Shown piece after piece: positions 44,904-54,258 of a stretch of 64,000 nt of DNA. The DNA comes from Flavobacteriaceae bacterium (lineage in GTDB: Bacteria; Bacteroidota; Bacteroidia; Flavobacteriales; Flavobacteriaceae). Under the pieces are notes generated by a model. That model did no database searches. It saw only the letters and a program-made list of their open reading frames with translations, and had not been told where the DNA came from. The first letter of the stretch is position 1. Each line of letters begins with the position of its first letter. The stretch lies in contig CANFHX010000006.1 of assembly GCA_947446865.1 (NCBI GenBank), forward strand, positions 1-64,000, in the 5' to 3' direction. The position numbers and the translations under genes are program-made.

Positions 44904-44941
44904 GTTGTAGGTTGTAGGTTTTAAAACCTACAACCTACAAC
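44904..44941. repeat. 38-bp perfect palindrome made of GTTGTAGG words
   Basis: GTTGTAGGTTGTAGGTT then its exact reverse complement, separated by nothing but the TTAA centre. It sits between paaY and the enoyl-CoA hydratase and may fold as a two-way hairpin. The same words occur at 43717-43745 and 49737-49766. Confidence 0.8.
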
Positions 44942-44945
44942 TTTT

Positions 44946-45698
44946 TTAAACTTTAAATTTTTTCAACGTTTCTTTTGTAAAATCAGAAAGCACTAATCTC
45001 CCACTAATGGCTGCTCTTTCTGCTAATAAATTATCCCAATCTTCGGTGCCTCTCCAAAATACTTTTTTCATTTCGAGCATGGCTTCCGGATTGTAAGTGC
45101 ACAAATGTTCTGCAAATTTTTGAACTTCGAGGTCCAATTCTTCGATACTATCGTAAACATTGGCAAACAAACCTTTTTCTTTTGCCCAATTTGCTTCGTA
45201 AAAAGTATTGGCATCAATAGCAATTTGGGACATAGCAGAAACTCCCATTTTTCTTTCAATAGCGGGTGAAACTACAAAAGGTCCAATTCCTACGTTTAGT
45301 TCCGATAATTTTATGGCAGCAAATTTGGTTGCCATACAATAATCGGTTGCTGCGGCAATTCCTACTCCACCTCCAACGGTTTTTCCTTGAATTCGTCCTA
45401 GGATGAATTTCGGACATTTTCGCATGGCGTTGATTACGTTTGCAAATCCAGAGAAAAATACTTTTCCTGTTTCGGCATCGTTAATTGCTATTAATTCTTG
45501 AAAACTTGCTCCCGCGCAAAAGGTTCTATCACCACCACTTTTTAGTATGAGGACTTTCACTTCGGGATTGTTTCCAACTTCTGTTATTGTGTTGGCTAAT
45601 TGCGCCAAAATGGTGCCTGGCAAAGAGTTTTGTTCGGGATGAAAAAACTCGATGGTGGCGATGTTATTCTCTATATTTTGTTTTACGTATGCTTCCAT
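44946..45698 (-). CDS. paaF: Enoyl-CoA hydratase/isomerase family, likely PaaF
   Basis: 250 residues from MEAYVKQNIENNIATIEF (45696-45698); the upstream residues of the longer frame come from a word repeat. It belongs to the crotonase family, with the oxyanion-hole regions FCAGASFQEL and GRIQGKTVGGGVGIAAATDYCMA. In a paa cluster, PaaF hydrates 2,3-dehydroadipyl-CoA. The placement next to paaZ and paaJ fits this, but crotonase members are hard to tell apart by sequence. Confidence 0.75.
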   Translation of the reverse strand: MEAYVKQNIENNIATIEFFHPEQNSLPGTILAQLANTITEVGNNPEVKVLILKSGGDRTFCAGASFQELIAINDAETGKVFFSGFANVINAMRKCPKFILGRIQGKTVGGGVGIAAATDYCMATKFAAIKLSELNVGIGPFVVSPAIERKMGVSAMSQIAIDANTFYEANWAKEKGLFANVYDSIEELDLEVQKFAEHLCTYNPEAMLEMKKVFWRGTEDWDNLLAERAAISGRLVLSDFTKETLKKFKV

Positions 45699-45708
45699 TA
45701 TATTATTT

Positions 45709-45748
45709 AACCGCAAAGAGCGCAAAGTTTACGCAAGGTTCGCTAAGT
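45709..45748. repeat. Word repeat AACCGCAAAGAGCGCAAAG...CGCAAGGTTCGC
   Basis: The same 40-base word is found at 52589-52629 and, slightly varied, at 63957-64000. Always intergenic here; no function known. Confidence 0.7.
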
Positions 45749-45756
45749 CTTTATTT

Positions 45757-48252
45757 TTATATTAAATTAAATTGTTCAAAATGATGGTTCAAATGTTTTC
45801 GTTCTAATAGATACGATGCGTATTTATTCATTTCTCCGAAAACCATATTATTTAAAGTGGCTTCTGGATTTTCTTTGAAAAAGGCTTTATATTGTTCTCT
45901 GGCTTCGAAAAATTTAGTTTTTGCTGTTTCGAAATTGGGATGAATTAAATCTTCTAACGCACCTTTTTTCATAGTTGGAAAATTGGTTCCCATTGGAAAT
46001 TTATCGTAATTGTATAACGAATTGTGCACTTTATCCAAAATCTTTTCGGGAGTTGCAATTTCGAAATCTTGAATTTCACCAGACATTATTTTGTAACCAT
46101 GTTCCAAATGCTCCAATAGATGCTGTGGAGTTAATATGCCCCATTTTGGTTTAGAATTTTCAGTCAATTTATGCAAACATTCTTGAATTTTCTCTTCGGT
46201 CATTTCCACAAAAACCTCTTGCTTTTTCTGAACCATTGTCAAAATTGTAGCCACGGCAACCAATTCGTCTTCGGTATCAAAAACCTCAACAAACCATTTT
46301 ACGATGCCGCTTGGATGCTCGGCAGAAGCCACATCTCTGTCTACTTTTTGTTTGCAAGTCAAGCGCACATAAACCGTATCGTTATGGTAAATTGGACGCA
46401 AGAAACGGCACTCTTCCAACCCATAATTGGCGGCAACGGGCCCTTTATTTGGATAGACGAACAATCCTGCTGCGGCTGCCAAAATGAAGTAACCATGAGC
46501 CGTTCTTTTCTTAAAGATGCTTCCGTCCAACGATGTAATATCGGTGTGGGCATAAAAATGATCCCAAGTGATGTTGGCAAAATTGATGATATCGGTATCG
46601 GTAACAGTACGGTTGTGGGTTCGCAACGACATTCCGGGTTGGATGTCTTCCCAATGGTATTGAAACGGATGTTGGGTAATCTCTTTATATTTGGAATTCG
46701 GTTGGTAAATGCCCGTGATTTCAGTTAAAGTGGTTGGCGAACCTTGAATGGCGCAACGTTGCATATAATGTTTGATACCGCGAACACCGCCCATTTCTTC
46801 TCCACCTCCAGCACGACCCGGACCACCATGAACCAACAAAGGTAATGGCGAACCGTGACCGGTGCTTTCTTTGGCATTTTCTCGGTTTAACACTAAAATT
46901 CTTCCGTGATGGGAAGCAGCATTTACAACATATTCCTTAGCAATTTCATCAGAATTGGTAACTATAGAAGACACTAACGAACCTTTACCCATTTGGGCTA
47001 ACTCGATGGCTTCGTCTAGATTTTTATACGGCATTAGGGTAGAAACGGGTCCAAATGCTTCGGTTTCATGCACCGCTAAATTTGTAAATGGATGATCTTC
47101 CCGAAGTAAAACAGGACTCACAAAAGCACCTTTTGCGTCGGCACCAATTAGAGTCACTTTTTCTAAATCGCCATAAACAATTTTGGCCGTTTTAGACAAT
47201 TCGGCAACCCTACTTTTTAGAACGGTTACTTGGTTTTTGTTTACCAAAGCACCCATTCGAACTTCTTTCAATCGTGGGTCACCAATAGCAACTTTATCCA
47301 ATGCTTTTCCTAGAGCGGTTTGCACCTCATCTATTAACTTTTCAGGCACAATCATTCTTCGTATTGCAGTACATTTTTGTCCACATTTTACTGTGATTTC
47401 ACTTCGTGCTTGACTGATGAACAAGTCAAATTCGGGAGTTCCAGGAACGGCATCTTGCCCTAAAATAGAAGCATTTAACGAATCAGCTTCCATTGTAAAC
47501 GGCACCGATTCTTGAATGATTCTTGGATGCGATTTCAACAATCTTCCGGTGGTTGCCGAACCTGTAAACGTAATTACATCTTGACTTTCTACCGTATCAA
47601 ATATATTTTTAGCCGTTCCACAAATTAATTGCAAAGCGCCTTCCGGCAAAATATTGGATGCGATAATTTCTCTAACCACTGCTTCGGTCAAATAAGCCGT
47701 TGTAGGTGCTGGCAAAACCACAGCAGGCATTCCAGCCATCCAGTTTACGGCACATTTTTCAAGCATTCCCCAAATTGGAAAATTGAACGCATTGATATGT
47801 ATCGCAACTCCTTTTTTAGGAACCAAAATATGATGCGCCATAAAACGACCGCCTTTTGACAAGTCAATTGGGTCGCCTTCTACATGATACGGTTGGTTTG
47901 GAAACAGTTTTCGCAACGACGCATTAGCATATAAATTCCCGAATCCACCTTCAATATCAATCCAAGAATCGACACGAGTTGCTCCCGTTTTATAACTAAT
48001 TTCGTAGAATGCTTCTTTACGTTTGGTCAAATACATCGCCAAACTTTTAAGCATATTACCTCTTTCTTGGAAGGTCATTTTGCGAATTTTTTCGCCACCT
48101 TTGGTTCTTCCGTAATGCAAAATAGCAGGAATATCCAATCCTTCCACCGAAGTTTCTGCAATAAATTCGCCTGTTACCGCATCATAAGACGCTTTTCCTT
48201 CGCCGGTTGCCGAAGTCCATTTTCCGAGTACGTAATGTTGTGTTTTGTTCAT
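45757..48252 (-). CDS. paaZ: Bifunctional PaaZ with an extra C-terminal domain
   Basis: 831 residues, about 150 more than the E. coli enzyme. Residues about 1-520 are aldehyde dehydrogenase-like (AFNFPIWGMLEKCAVNWMAG; catalytic Cys in KCGQKCTAIRR). About 535-685 are a MaoC-like hydratase (WDHFYAHTDITSLDGSIFKKRTAHG). PaaZ opens the oxepin-CoA ring and oxidises the semialdehyde. The remaining residues from about 690 (TPQHLLEHLEHGYKIMSGEI, LERKHLNHHFEQFNLI) look like a DinB/DUF1569-type four-helix domain with conserved His. It may be a later fusion of unknown role. Confidence 0.92.
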   Translation of the reverse strand: MNKTQHYVLGKWTSATGEGKASYDAVTGEFIAETSVEGLDIPAILHYGRTKGGEKIRKMTFQERGNMLKSLAMYLTKRKEAFYEISYKTGATRVDSWIDIEGGFGNLYANASLRKLFPNQPYHVEGDPIDLSKGGRFMAHHILVPKKGVAIHINAFNFPIWGMLEKCAVNWMAGMPAVVLPAPTTAYLTEAVVREIIASNILPEGALQLICGTAKNIFDTVESQDVITFTGSATTGRLLKSHPRIIQESVPFTMEADSLNASILGQDAVPGTPEFDLFISQARSEITVKCGQKCTAIRRMIVPEKLIDEVQTALGKALDKVAIGDPRLKEVRMGALVNKNQVTVLKSRVAELSKTAKIVYGDLEKVTLIGADAKGAFVSPVLLREDHPFTNLAVHETEAFGPVSTLMPYKNLDEAIELAQMGKGSLVSSIVTNSDEIAKEYVVNAASHHGRILVLNRENAKESTGHGSPLPLLVHGGPGRAGGGEEMGGVRGIKHYMQRCAIQGSPTTLTEITGIYQPNSKYKEITQHPFQYHWEDIQPGMSLRTHNRTVTDTDIINFANITWDHFYAHTDITSLDGSIFKKRTAHGYFILAAAAGLFVYPNKGPVAANYGLEECRFLRPIYHNDTVYVRLTCKQKVDRDVASAEHPSGIVKWFVEVFDTEDELVAVATILTMVQKKQEVFVEMTEEKIQECLHKLTENSKPKWGILTPQHLLEHLEHGYKIMSGEIQDFEIATPEKILDKVHNSLYNYDKFPMGTNFPTMKKGALEDLIHPNFETAKTKFFEAREQYKAFFKENPEATLNNMVFGEMNKYASYLLERKHLNHHFEQFNLI

Positions 48253-48371
48253 GTTACCAATATGTCACTCCTTCGGAGCTTTATTACTATGATTTGCACT
48301 ATTTTTTTTAACCATAAAATTTCTTTTTCTTTTTGAACCATTAAGATATTAAGGTGCATTAAGTTTTTTTA

Positions 48372-48466
48372 GAAGCGAATGGCTTGGTCTTTATTTATAA
48401 ACCATTTTCCTGCTGCTTTTCCAAAGCTCGCCAAAAAAGGCGAGGCTTTTCCCTTGCATCAGGGCT
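48372..48466 (-). repeat. Dispersed repeat family B, copy 4
   Basis: On the minus strand it reads GCCCTGATGCAAGGGAAAAG, then CCTCGCC...GGCGAGG as the hairpin, then a GCAGCAGGAAAATGGTTTATAAAT stretch and ...CATTCGCTTC. Its hairpin is nearly the same as that of copy 5 on the other strand, 1.4 kb away. The rest of the gap has an AACCATTAAGATATTAAGG word and no gene. Confidence 0.72.
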
Positions 48467-48533
48467 AGATAGGTTTTCATTTTTGTATTTGTTAACTATA
48501 TAAATCTAATAGATTTTAAAAACCGATTAAGAG

Positions 48534-49736
48534 TTAAACTCTTTCAATAATTGCTGCGTAACCTTGACCAACTCCAATACACATCGTTATTAATGCATAT
48601 CGTTTTCCAGTTAGTTGCAACTCTAATGCCGCGGAATACATAATTCTGGCTCCTGTAACACCTAATGGGTGGCCTATTGCAATGGCTCCCCCGTTAGGGT
48701 TGATTCTTGGGTCATTATCTTTCAATCCCAATTCGCGAATGCAAGCAATACTTTGTGCAGCAAAGGCTTCGTTTAATTCTATAATGTCTATTTGGTCTAT
48801 TGTTAAACCTGCTTTTACTAATGCTTTTTTAGTGGCTTCCACTGGTCCTATCCCCATGATTCTTGGCTCTACACCAACTACTGCTGAACTTACTATTCGA
48901 GCCAAGGGTTTCAAGTTATATTTTTGTACTGCTTCTGCAGATGCAATAATTGTTGCGGCTGCACCATCATTTAAACCTGAAGAATTTCCTGCCGTTACGC
49001 TTCCGTCTTTTTTGAAGGCAGGTCGTAATTTGGACAACCCTTCCATGGAGGAATTAGATTTTACAAATTCGTCTTTACTGAACTGAAGTGCATCGCCTTT
49101 TCGTTGTGGAATTTCCACGGTTACTATTTCTTTGGCTAGTCTTCCTGAGGCTTGTGCCGCAGTTGCTTTTTGTTGGCTGTGCAAGGCAAAAGCATCCTGG
49201 TCTTCGCGTGTAATATTGTATTTTTCTACTAAATTTTCAGCGGTTTCTCCCATGGCATCGGTGCCGAACATGGAGTGCATTTTTGGGTTAGTGAAACGCC
49301 ATCCAAAACTGGAATCGTACATTTTGCTATCGGTTCCATAAGCCGTTGATGGTTTGGAAACTACTAATGGACCACGGGTCATATTTTCTACTCCGCCTGC
49401 AATAAAAACGTGTCCGTCGCCTGCTTTAATGGCACGACTAGCATGAATTATTGCCGACAAACCCGAACTGCACAAACGGTTTACGGTTTCTCCAGGAACC
49501 GTATAAGGCAATCCTGCAAGTAGCAATGACATGCGTGCTACGTTGCGGTTATCTTCTCCGGCTTGGTTGGCGCAGCCTAGAATTACGTCATCGTAGGCGT
49601 CTTTGGGAATGCTTGGATTATTTTCTACTACGGTTTTGATTACCAATGCTCCTAAATCATCGGCGCGAACCGATGCTAGTGTTCCTTGGTAACTTCCTAT
49701 TGGAGTTCGAGCTCCGTCTATGATGTATGCTTCCAT
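48534..49736 (-). CDS. paaJ: 3-oxoadipyl-CoA/acetyl-CoA thiolase
   Basis: 400 residues, normal for thiolases. The nucleophilic Cys is in VNRLCSSGLSAI. The C-terminal NPNGGAIAIGHPLGVTGAR and MCIGVGQGYA carry the His and second Cys. In the phenylacetate route PaaJ splits 3-oxoadipyl-CoA into acetyl-CoA and succinyl-CoA. Its place in a paa cluster supports that substrate over a fatty acid role. Confidence 0.9.
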   Translation of the reverse strand: MEAYIIDGARTPIGSYQGTLASVRADDLGALVIKTVVENNPSIPKDAYDDVILGCANQAGEDNRNVARMSLLLAGLPYTVPGETVNRLCSSGLSAIIHASRAIKAGDGHVFIAGGVENMTRGPLVVSKPSTAYGTDSKMYDSSFGWRFTNPKMHSMFGTDAMGETAENLVEKYNITREDQDAFALHSQQKATAAQASGRLAKEIVTVEIPQRKGDALQFSKDEFVKSNSSMEGLSKLRPAFKKDGSVTAGNSSGLNDGAAATIIASAEAVQKYNLKPLARIVSSAVVGVEPRIMGIGPVEATKKALVKAGLTIDQIDIIELNEAFAAQSIACIRELGLKDNDPRINPNGGAIAIGHPLGVTGARIMYSAALELQLTGKRYALITMCIGVGQGYAAIIERV

Positions 49737-49834
49737 TTTAGGTTGTAGGTTTTGGGTTTAGGTTGTACAACTTTGTTCCCATTATTTATTTCTTTATTTC
49801 TTTATTTTATTATCTATTCAATACATTTACTTTT

Positions 49835-49930
49835 TAGCCCTGATGCAAGGGAAAAGCCTCGCCTTTTTTGGCGAGCTTTGGAAAGGCAGCAGGAATTGCC
49901 ATTGCTGAAAATGCCTGACCTTTCGCTCCT
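49835..49930 (+). repeat. Dispersed repeat family B, copy 5
   Basis: It opens TTAGCCCTGATGCAAGGGAA, has the hairpin CCTCGCC...GGCGAG, and closes CAGCAGGAATTGCC...TTTCGCTCCTAAT. It lies between paaJ and the histidine kinase gene, whose gap also has GTTGTAGG words. Confidence 0.72.
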
Positions 49931-49967
49931 AATATCGGCTGCACGAAGGATAAATACTTTGTTTTTT

Positions 49968-52142
49968 TCATTCGCAATAATAACTTATTCGTTCATATAA
50001 ATAATTATTGGTGAATGGTTTTGAAACAATATCATTCATTCCAGATTCTAAAATTGTTTGATGGTTGGTTTCAAAATCTACTGCTGTTAAGGCAATTATT
50101 GGGATGTTCTTATTGAATTTTCTAATTTGTCTTGTTGCTTCCAAGCCATCTATATTGGGCATGTGCACGTCCATCAGAATCAAATCGAATTGGTTATTTT
50201 TTGTTAAATTAATGGCATCAAAACCGTTGTCGGTTGTTTGACAAATTGCATTGGCGCTTTCAACTATTTTTTTGGTAATCATTAAATTTAGTTTGTTGTC
50301 GTCTACCACTAAAATCTTTAATCCATCCAATGGGAATTCTTTTTCTTCTTCGGGTTTTAGATATTTTTCTAAAATTAATTCGAAACTAAATTCAGAGCCT
50401 TTACCTATTTCAGATTGTATTTCAATTTTAGAGTTGTAAAGTTTTAGAATGTTTTTTACAATGTAAAGCCCAAGCCCTGTTCCTGCAACATCTAATGTAT
50501 TATCTTCATTTTTATTAAAGGGTTCAAAAATTGCTTTTTGTTTTTCGATTGAAATTCCTTTGCCTGCATCTTTTACGCTAAATTTTAATTTGCAGGTGTT
50601 TTCGTCTTGATGAATATTTTTTATTGTTAAATTAATAGGTTCTTTGTTTGAAAATTTCATTGCGTTACTGACTAAATTAATTAGTATTTGACTTAATTTA
50701 ATTTTATCCACAATTACATAATCCCAAACATCTTGACCTATTTCAATTATAATTTCATTTTCGAAAGCGATGGATTGAATAGTTTTATTGATAAATTGTC
50801 TCAATGTAATTTCATTTCGCCTTACATTACTTTCTCCTAAATTAAATTTTGCATACAACAGCAAGTTATTGGTTAATGAGTATAAGAGTTCTCCTAATGA
50901 ATTTAATGATTTTAGATATCCTTTTACTTTGTTGTCATCACTTTTAGATTCTTCTAATAACAAATGCGTAAGGCCTTTAATGCTATAAATTGGCGTTCGC
51001 AATTCGTGTGTTACTACAGAGAAGAAGCGATTTCTTTCCTTATCAATTGATAGTAATTCTTTGTTTTTGTTTTCTAATAATATACTATTTCTCTTTCTAA
51101 AAATAAAGGTTCTATATAAAATTAGAATCAAAATTATCAGGATAAAAACACAAAATAAAGTGATTATGGAAATTACCTTTGATTTTTCGGCTATGTCTTT
51201 ATTCTTCTGATTTTCAATAGAAAGTAATTTTATTTTATTTTGATTTTCTACAAAATTAGTAGTCGTGGTTCTGAATTTATCTTGGAAATTGGTGTAAAAT
51301 AGATTGTTGTATTTATTGTAATTGTTTAAATAATATTTTAAAGAATCGGATTTTGCCTGTTGGCTTAAGAAATATTTTGTTTTATAAAAACAAAACACAC
51401 CTATTTCTTTTTCTTTTGACAGTTGATCTACATTGGTATTTCTATATAGATAATTTTTTATTTGGCGTTGGTTTAATATATTATTTCCATTTTGAAATTG
51501 TTGTGTTTCAATGAGTCCATAGGCCATTAATGCTAAACAAGCAGGCTTTAGATTATTTAAATAATCATTTTTATATTCTTCTTCATTTTTTTTGAAATTA
51601 AAATCATCAAAATCTTGGAGCCATTCACGAGAATTTTTTACCAATTCGGAGAATTTTTCATCTTCAAATAAGTAGTTTAGATATTCTTTTTTTATTTTAA
51701 AATATTTATGAGAATGTAATTGTTTTAGTTCGTTTATTATATAGCTAATTACGGTATCCTGAACTGATTTTCTGTTTTTGTATCTTTTTAATCTATATAA
51801 ATTGGCCTTAGTAGTTAGAATATTTATGGTATCCTTTGTTTTTTGATACAAATGCAATGCCTGATTCATTTTATTCTCAGAAGCACTAAAATTTCCAATT
51901 GCTGAGAAAATAATACCGCTAAGAGTATACGAATCTGCAATTAATGTTGTGTCTTTTTGCTTTAATGCTAAAGCCATTAGGCTATCATTTTTTTGATTTG
52001 CCTCTAAATATTTATCGGATCTTATTAAATAATAAATATCCACTATTAACTTCTTGGAAGGATTATTTGACTTTTTATCCTGTCCAAAAATTAATACACT
52101 ATTTATTAATAAGAGTATGAAAAATATTTTTTTTATGTTCAT
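49968..52142 (-). CDS. Hybrid sensor histidine kinase with periplasmic helical repeats
   Basis: 724 residues. A signal peptide (FFILLLINSVLIFGQ) is followed by a helical, TPR-like periplasmic region to about 340 and one membrane segment (VISIITLFCVFILIILILILY). HisKA has the phospho-accepting His in FFSVVTHELRTP, and the ATPase lobe has N-box LINLVSNAMKFSN and G-box GTGLGLYIV. A C-terminal receiver domain carries the Asp in LILMDVHMPNIDG. There is no output domain. It lies within the paa cluster between paaJ and paaI, on the same strand, and is flanked by repeats. Whether it senses aromatic acids is unknown. Confidence 0.9.
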   Translation of the reverse strand: MNIKKIFFILLLINSVLIFGQDKKSNNPSKKLIVDIYYLIRSDKYLEANQKNDSLMALALKQKDTTLIADSYTLSGIIFSAIGNFSASENKMNQALHLYQKTKDTINILTTKANLYRLKRYKNRKSVQDTVISYIINELKQLHSHKYFKIKKEYLNYLFEDEKFSELVKNSREWLQDFDDFNFKKNEEEYKNDYLNNLKPACLALMAYGLIETQQFQNGNNILNQRQIKNYLYRNTNVDQLSKEKEIGVFCFYKTKYFLSQQAKSDSLKYYLNNYNKYNNLFYTNFQDKFRTTTTNFVENQNKIKLLSIENQKNKDIAEKSKVISIITLFCVFILIILILILYRTFIFRKRNSILLENKNKELLSIDKERNRFFSVVTHELRTPIYSIKGLTHLLLEESKSDDNKVKGYLKSLNSLGELLYSLTNNLLLYAKFNLGESNVRRNEITLRQFINKTIQSIAFENEIIIEIGQDVWDYVIVDKIKLSQILINLVSNAMKFSNKEPINLTIKNIHQDENTCKLKFSVKDAGKGISIEKQKAIFEPFNKNEDNTLDVAGTGLGLYIVKNILKLYNSKIEIQSEIGKGSEFSFELILEKYLKPEEEKEFPLDGLKILVVDDNKLNLMITKKIVESANAICQTTDNGFDAINLTKNNQFDLILMDVHMPNIDGLEATRQIRKFNKNIPIIALTAVDFETNHQTILESGMNDIVSKPFTNNYLYERISYYCE

Positions 52143-52172
52143 TTATAGTGACCTTCTATTTTTTTATAATTT

Positions 52173-52577
52173 CTATTCCCATTCTTTAGTGGTTCTATAG
52201 GCAACTCCTTTGAAAAGTGCTACCAACATATCTCCTTTTTTTACTTCTATAATATAAAATCCAACTTTGTTTTTCAGACTTTCAATACTGGCTTCGGCCA
52301 CAATATAATCGCCTTCTTCTAATGCTTCTATATGGTTGATGGAAGATTCGATGGAAACAGCAAATCGGCCATTGGTGTTAGCCGAAAATCCAAATGCGGT
52401 GTCGGCCAACGAATAGGTAATTCCGCCATGTGCTTTCCCCATACTATTAAGCATTTCTTTGCGGATGGTCATGGCTACTTTGCAATTTCCGAGCTCGCAT
52501 TCGAGTATTTCTATGCCAAGCCATTGACTGAAAGGGTCAAGAGAGAGCATTATATAAGGGATTTTTGTTCCTTCCAT
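52173..52577 (-). CDS. paaI: Hydroxyphenylacetyl-CoA thioesterase PaaI
   Basis: 134 residues with a hotdog fold of the PaaI type. The catalytic region is MLNSMGKAHGGITYSLADTAFGFSANT, with Asn, His-Gly-Gly and the acidic Asp on the central helix. It hydrolyses ring-hydroxylated phenylacetyl-CoA derivatives and so clears dead-end CoA esters. Placed between paaH and the histidine kinase gene. Confidence 0.9.
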   Translation of the reverse strand: MEGTKIPYIMLSLDPFSQWLGIEILECELGNCKVAMTIRKEMLNSMGKAHGGITYSLADTAFGFSANTNGRFAVSIESSINHIEALEEGDYIVAEASIESLKNKVGFYIIEVKKGDMLVALFKGVAYRTTKEWE

Positions 52578-52588
52578 TTGTTTGTTTT

Positions 52589-52629
52589 AACCGCAAAGAG
52601 CGCAAGGTATTACGCAAGGTTCGCTAAGT
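52589..52629. repeat. Word repeat AACCGCAAAGAGCGCAAGG...CGCAAGGTTCGC
   Basis: Second copy of the word at 45709-45748; lies between paaH and paaI. Confidence 0.7.
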
Positions 52630-52633
52630 TTAT

Positions 52634-53830
52634 TTAGTAAAAAGATTTGTTTTCTGTATTCATTCTTCTTAAAATTGGACTGCAACGGTAACGGTCTTCG
52701 TGGTATTCGTTGTATAATTCGTCTATTTTATTGACGCACCATTGGATTCCGAGTTCGTCTGCCCAAGCGAGTAATCCTTTTGGATAATTTACTCCTTTGG
52801 TCATGGCGTTATCAATGTCTTTGGCAGATGCTATATTTAAAAAGAAAGTATCGGCTGCTTCGTTGATGAGCATTACGATTACTCTTTCGAATATAGATTT
52901 TGCTAACGCTGAATCTTCTTTTGGAGTAGGTAATTCTTTACTATAATTGTAAAATCCTCTTCCTGATTTTCTTCCTAGAAATCCTGCTTCGACCAATCTT
53001 TTTTGGGTGAAGGAAGGTTTGAATTTTGGATCAAAATAAAATGCTGTGAAAACAGTTTCTGTTACCACATAATTTACATCGTGTCCTATGAAATCCATTA
53101 ATTCAAATGGCCCCATACGGAAACCTCCTAGCGTTTTTACAGCCCAATCGATGGTTGCAAAGTCGGCTACGCCTTCTTCATAAATGCGTAAACTTTCGCT
53201 ATAAAAAGGTCGTGCCACTCGATTTACAATAAATCCTGGGGTGTCTTTAGCAACGGCTACCGTTTTTTTCCAATCGGTTATAGTTTTTATGGTTTTTTCT
53301 AAAACCTCGGCACTTGTTTGTACTGCTGGAATTACTTCCACCAACTGCATTAATGGGGCAGGATTAAAAAAGTGAATTCCAATGACACGTTCTGGTTTTT
53401 GGCAAGAGGCGGCAATGGAAGCAATGGATAATGACGAGGTATTGGAAGCTAAAATGGTTTCTGGCGAGACGTAATTTTCTAATTCAGAAAAAAGTTTTCG
53501 CTTGACTTCTAAATTTTCAACAATTGCCTCAATAACCAAATCGGAATCGGATAAATCTTTTAGAGTATTAACATAGGAGATATTATTTTGGATTCGGGTT
53601 TTTTCAATGGAATCTATTTTTTCTTTTTCTACTAATTTGGTTAAAGTAGTTTCCAACGCATTTTTGCTTTTGGCTAATGCTTCTTGATTTAAATCGAATA
53701 ATTTAACTGTACAACCAGCAGTTGCTGCTACTTGCGCAATGCCACTTCCCATGGTTCCGGAACCTATTATTGAAATTTTGATTAACGATTGCTGATTAAC
53801 GATTGCTGATTTTTGATTTTTTTCGTCCAT
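52634..53830 (-). CDS. paaH: 3-hydroxyadipyl-CoA dehydrogenase PaaH
   Basis: 398 residues. The NAD-binding Rossmann motif is IIGSGTMGSGIAQVAA, followed by the HFFNPAPLMQLVEVI catalytic region and the C-terminal helical domain (GFIVNRVARPFYSESLRIYEEGVA, GPFELMDFIGHDV). PaaH oxidises 3-hydroxyadipyl-CoA. The first 16 or so residues (NQKSAIVNQQSLIK) come from word-like repeat DNA (GATTGCTGATTAACGATTGC), so the start could be later, near the ISIIGSG. Confidence 0.92.
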   Translation of the reverse strand: MDEKNQKSAIVNQQSLIKISIIGSGTMGSGIAQVAATAGCTVKLFDLNQEALAKSKNALETTLTKLVEKEKIDSIEKTRIQNNISYVNTLKDLSDSDLVIEAIVENLEVKRKLFSELENYVSPETILASNTSSLSIASIAASCQKPERVIGIHFFNPAPLMQLVEVIPAVQTSAEVLEKTIKTITDWKKTVAVAKDTPGFIVNRVARPFYSESLRIYEEGVADFATIDWAVKTLGGFRMGPFELMDFIGHDVNYVVTETVFTAFYFDPKFKPSFTQKRLVEAGFLGRKSGRGFYNYSKELPTPKEDSALAKSIFERVIVMLINEAADTFFLNIASAKDIDNAMTKGVNYPKGLLAWADELGIQWCVNKIDELYNEYHEDRYRCSPILRRMNTENKSFY

Positions 53831-53838
53831 CTTGATAT

Positions 53839-54201
53839 TTATAATTGTTTTTTTAAAGATGCTGTTTTAATACTTGCAACAAAAATTGAAATTAACTCAT
53901 CATTCTCCTTTAATAATTTATTCAAACTATCAATATCCATTATTAATACTGCACCTTTTTGAATTTTCATATTAATCAAACTCTCTCTTAATTCTTTTAG
54001 ACAAATCTTCATTTTATGTAAAAAATCATTTGTAGATTCTCCACTTCTAGCTTCACCATAATTTAATGCAGATGATGTTGCTGATCTTATTAATTGTTTT
54101 GCTAAATGCTCTGAGGCAAAGGATTTGTCAATTCTCTTACACATTAAAATTACGTCTACAGCAAATTGAATTAATCTTTCTTCAAGTTGGTTTGGTTTCA
54201 T
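53839..54201 (-). CDS. Four-helix-bundle protein (23S rRNA-intervening-sequence type)
   Basis: 120 residues. LEERLIQFAVDVILMCKRID, SATSSALNYGEARSGES, and KMKICLKELRESLINMKI are typical of the small four-helix-bundle proteins (TIGR02436-like) found in Bacteroidota both inside 23S rRNA intervening sequences and alone. The function is unknown. It sits inside the paa cluster, 8 bases upstream of paaH in coordinate order and in the same direction, with no metabolic reason to be there. Confidence 0.85.
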   Translation of the reverse strand: MKPNQLEERLIQFAVDVILMCKRIDKSFASEHLAKQLIRSATSSALNYGEARSGESTNDFLHKMKICLKELRESLINMKIQKGAVLIMDIDSLNKLLKENDELISIFVASIKTASLKKQL

Positions 54202-54258
54202 TCTATTACATTTTTTTTTAGTTCAAAAAATTAAAAATCGTTAATCAGCAATCGTTAA

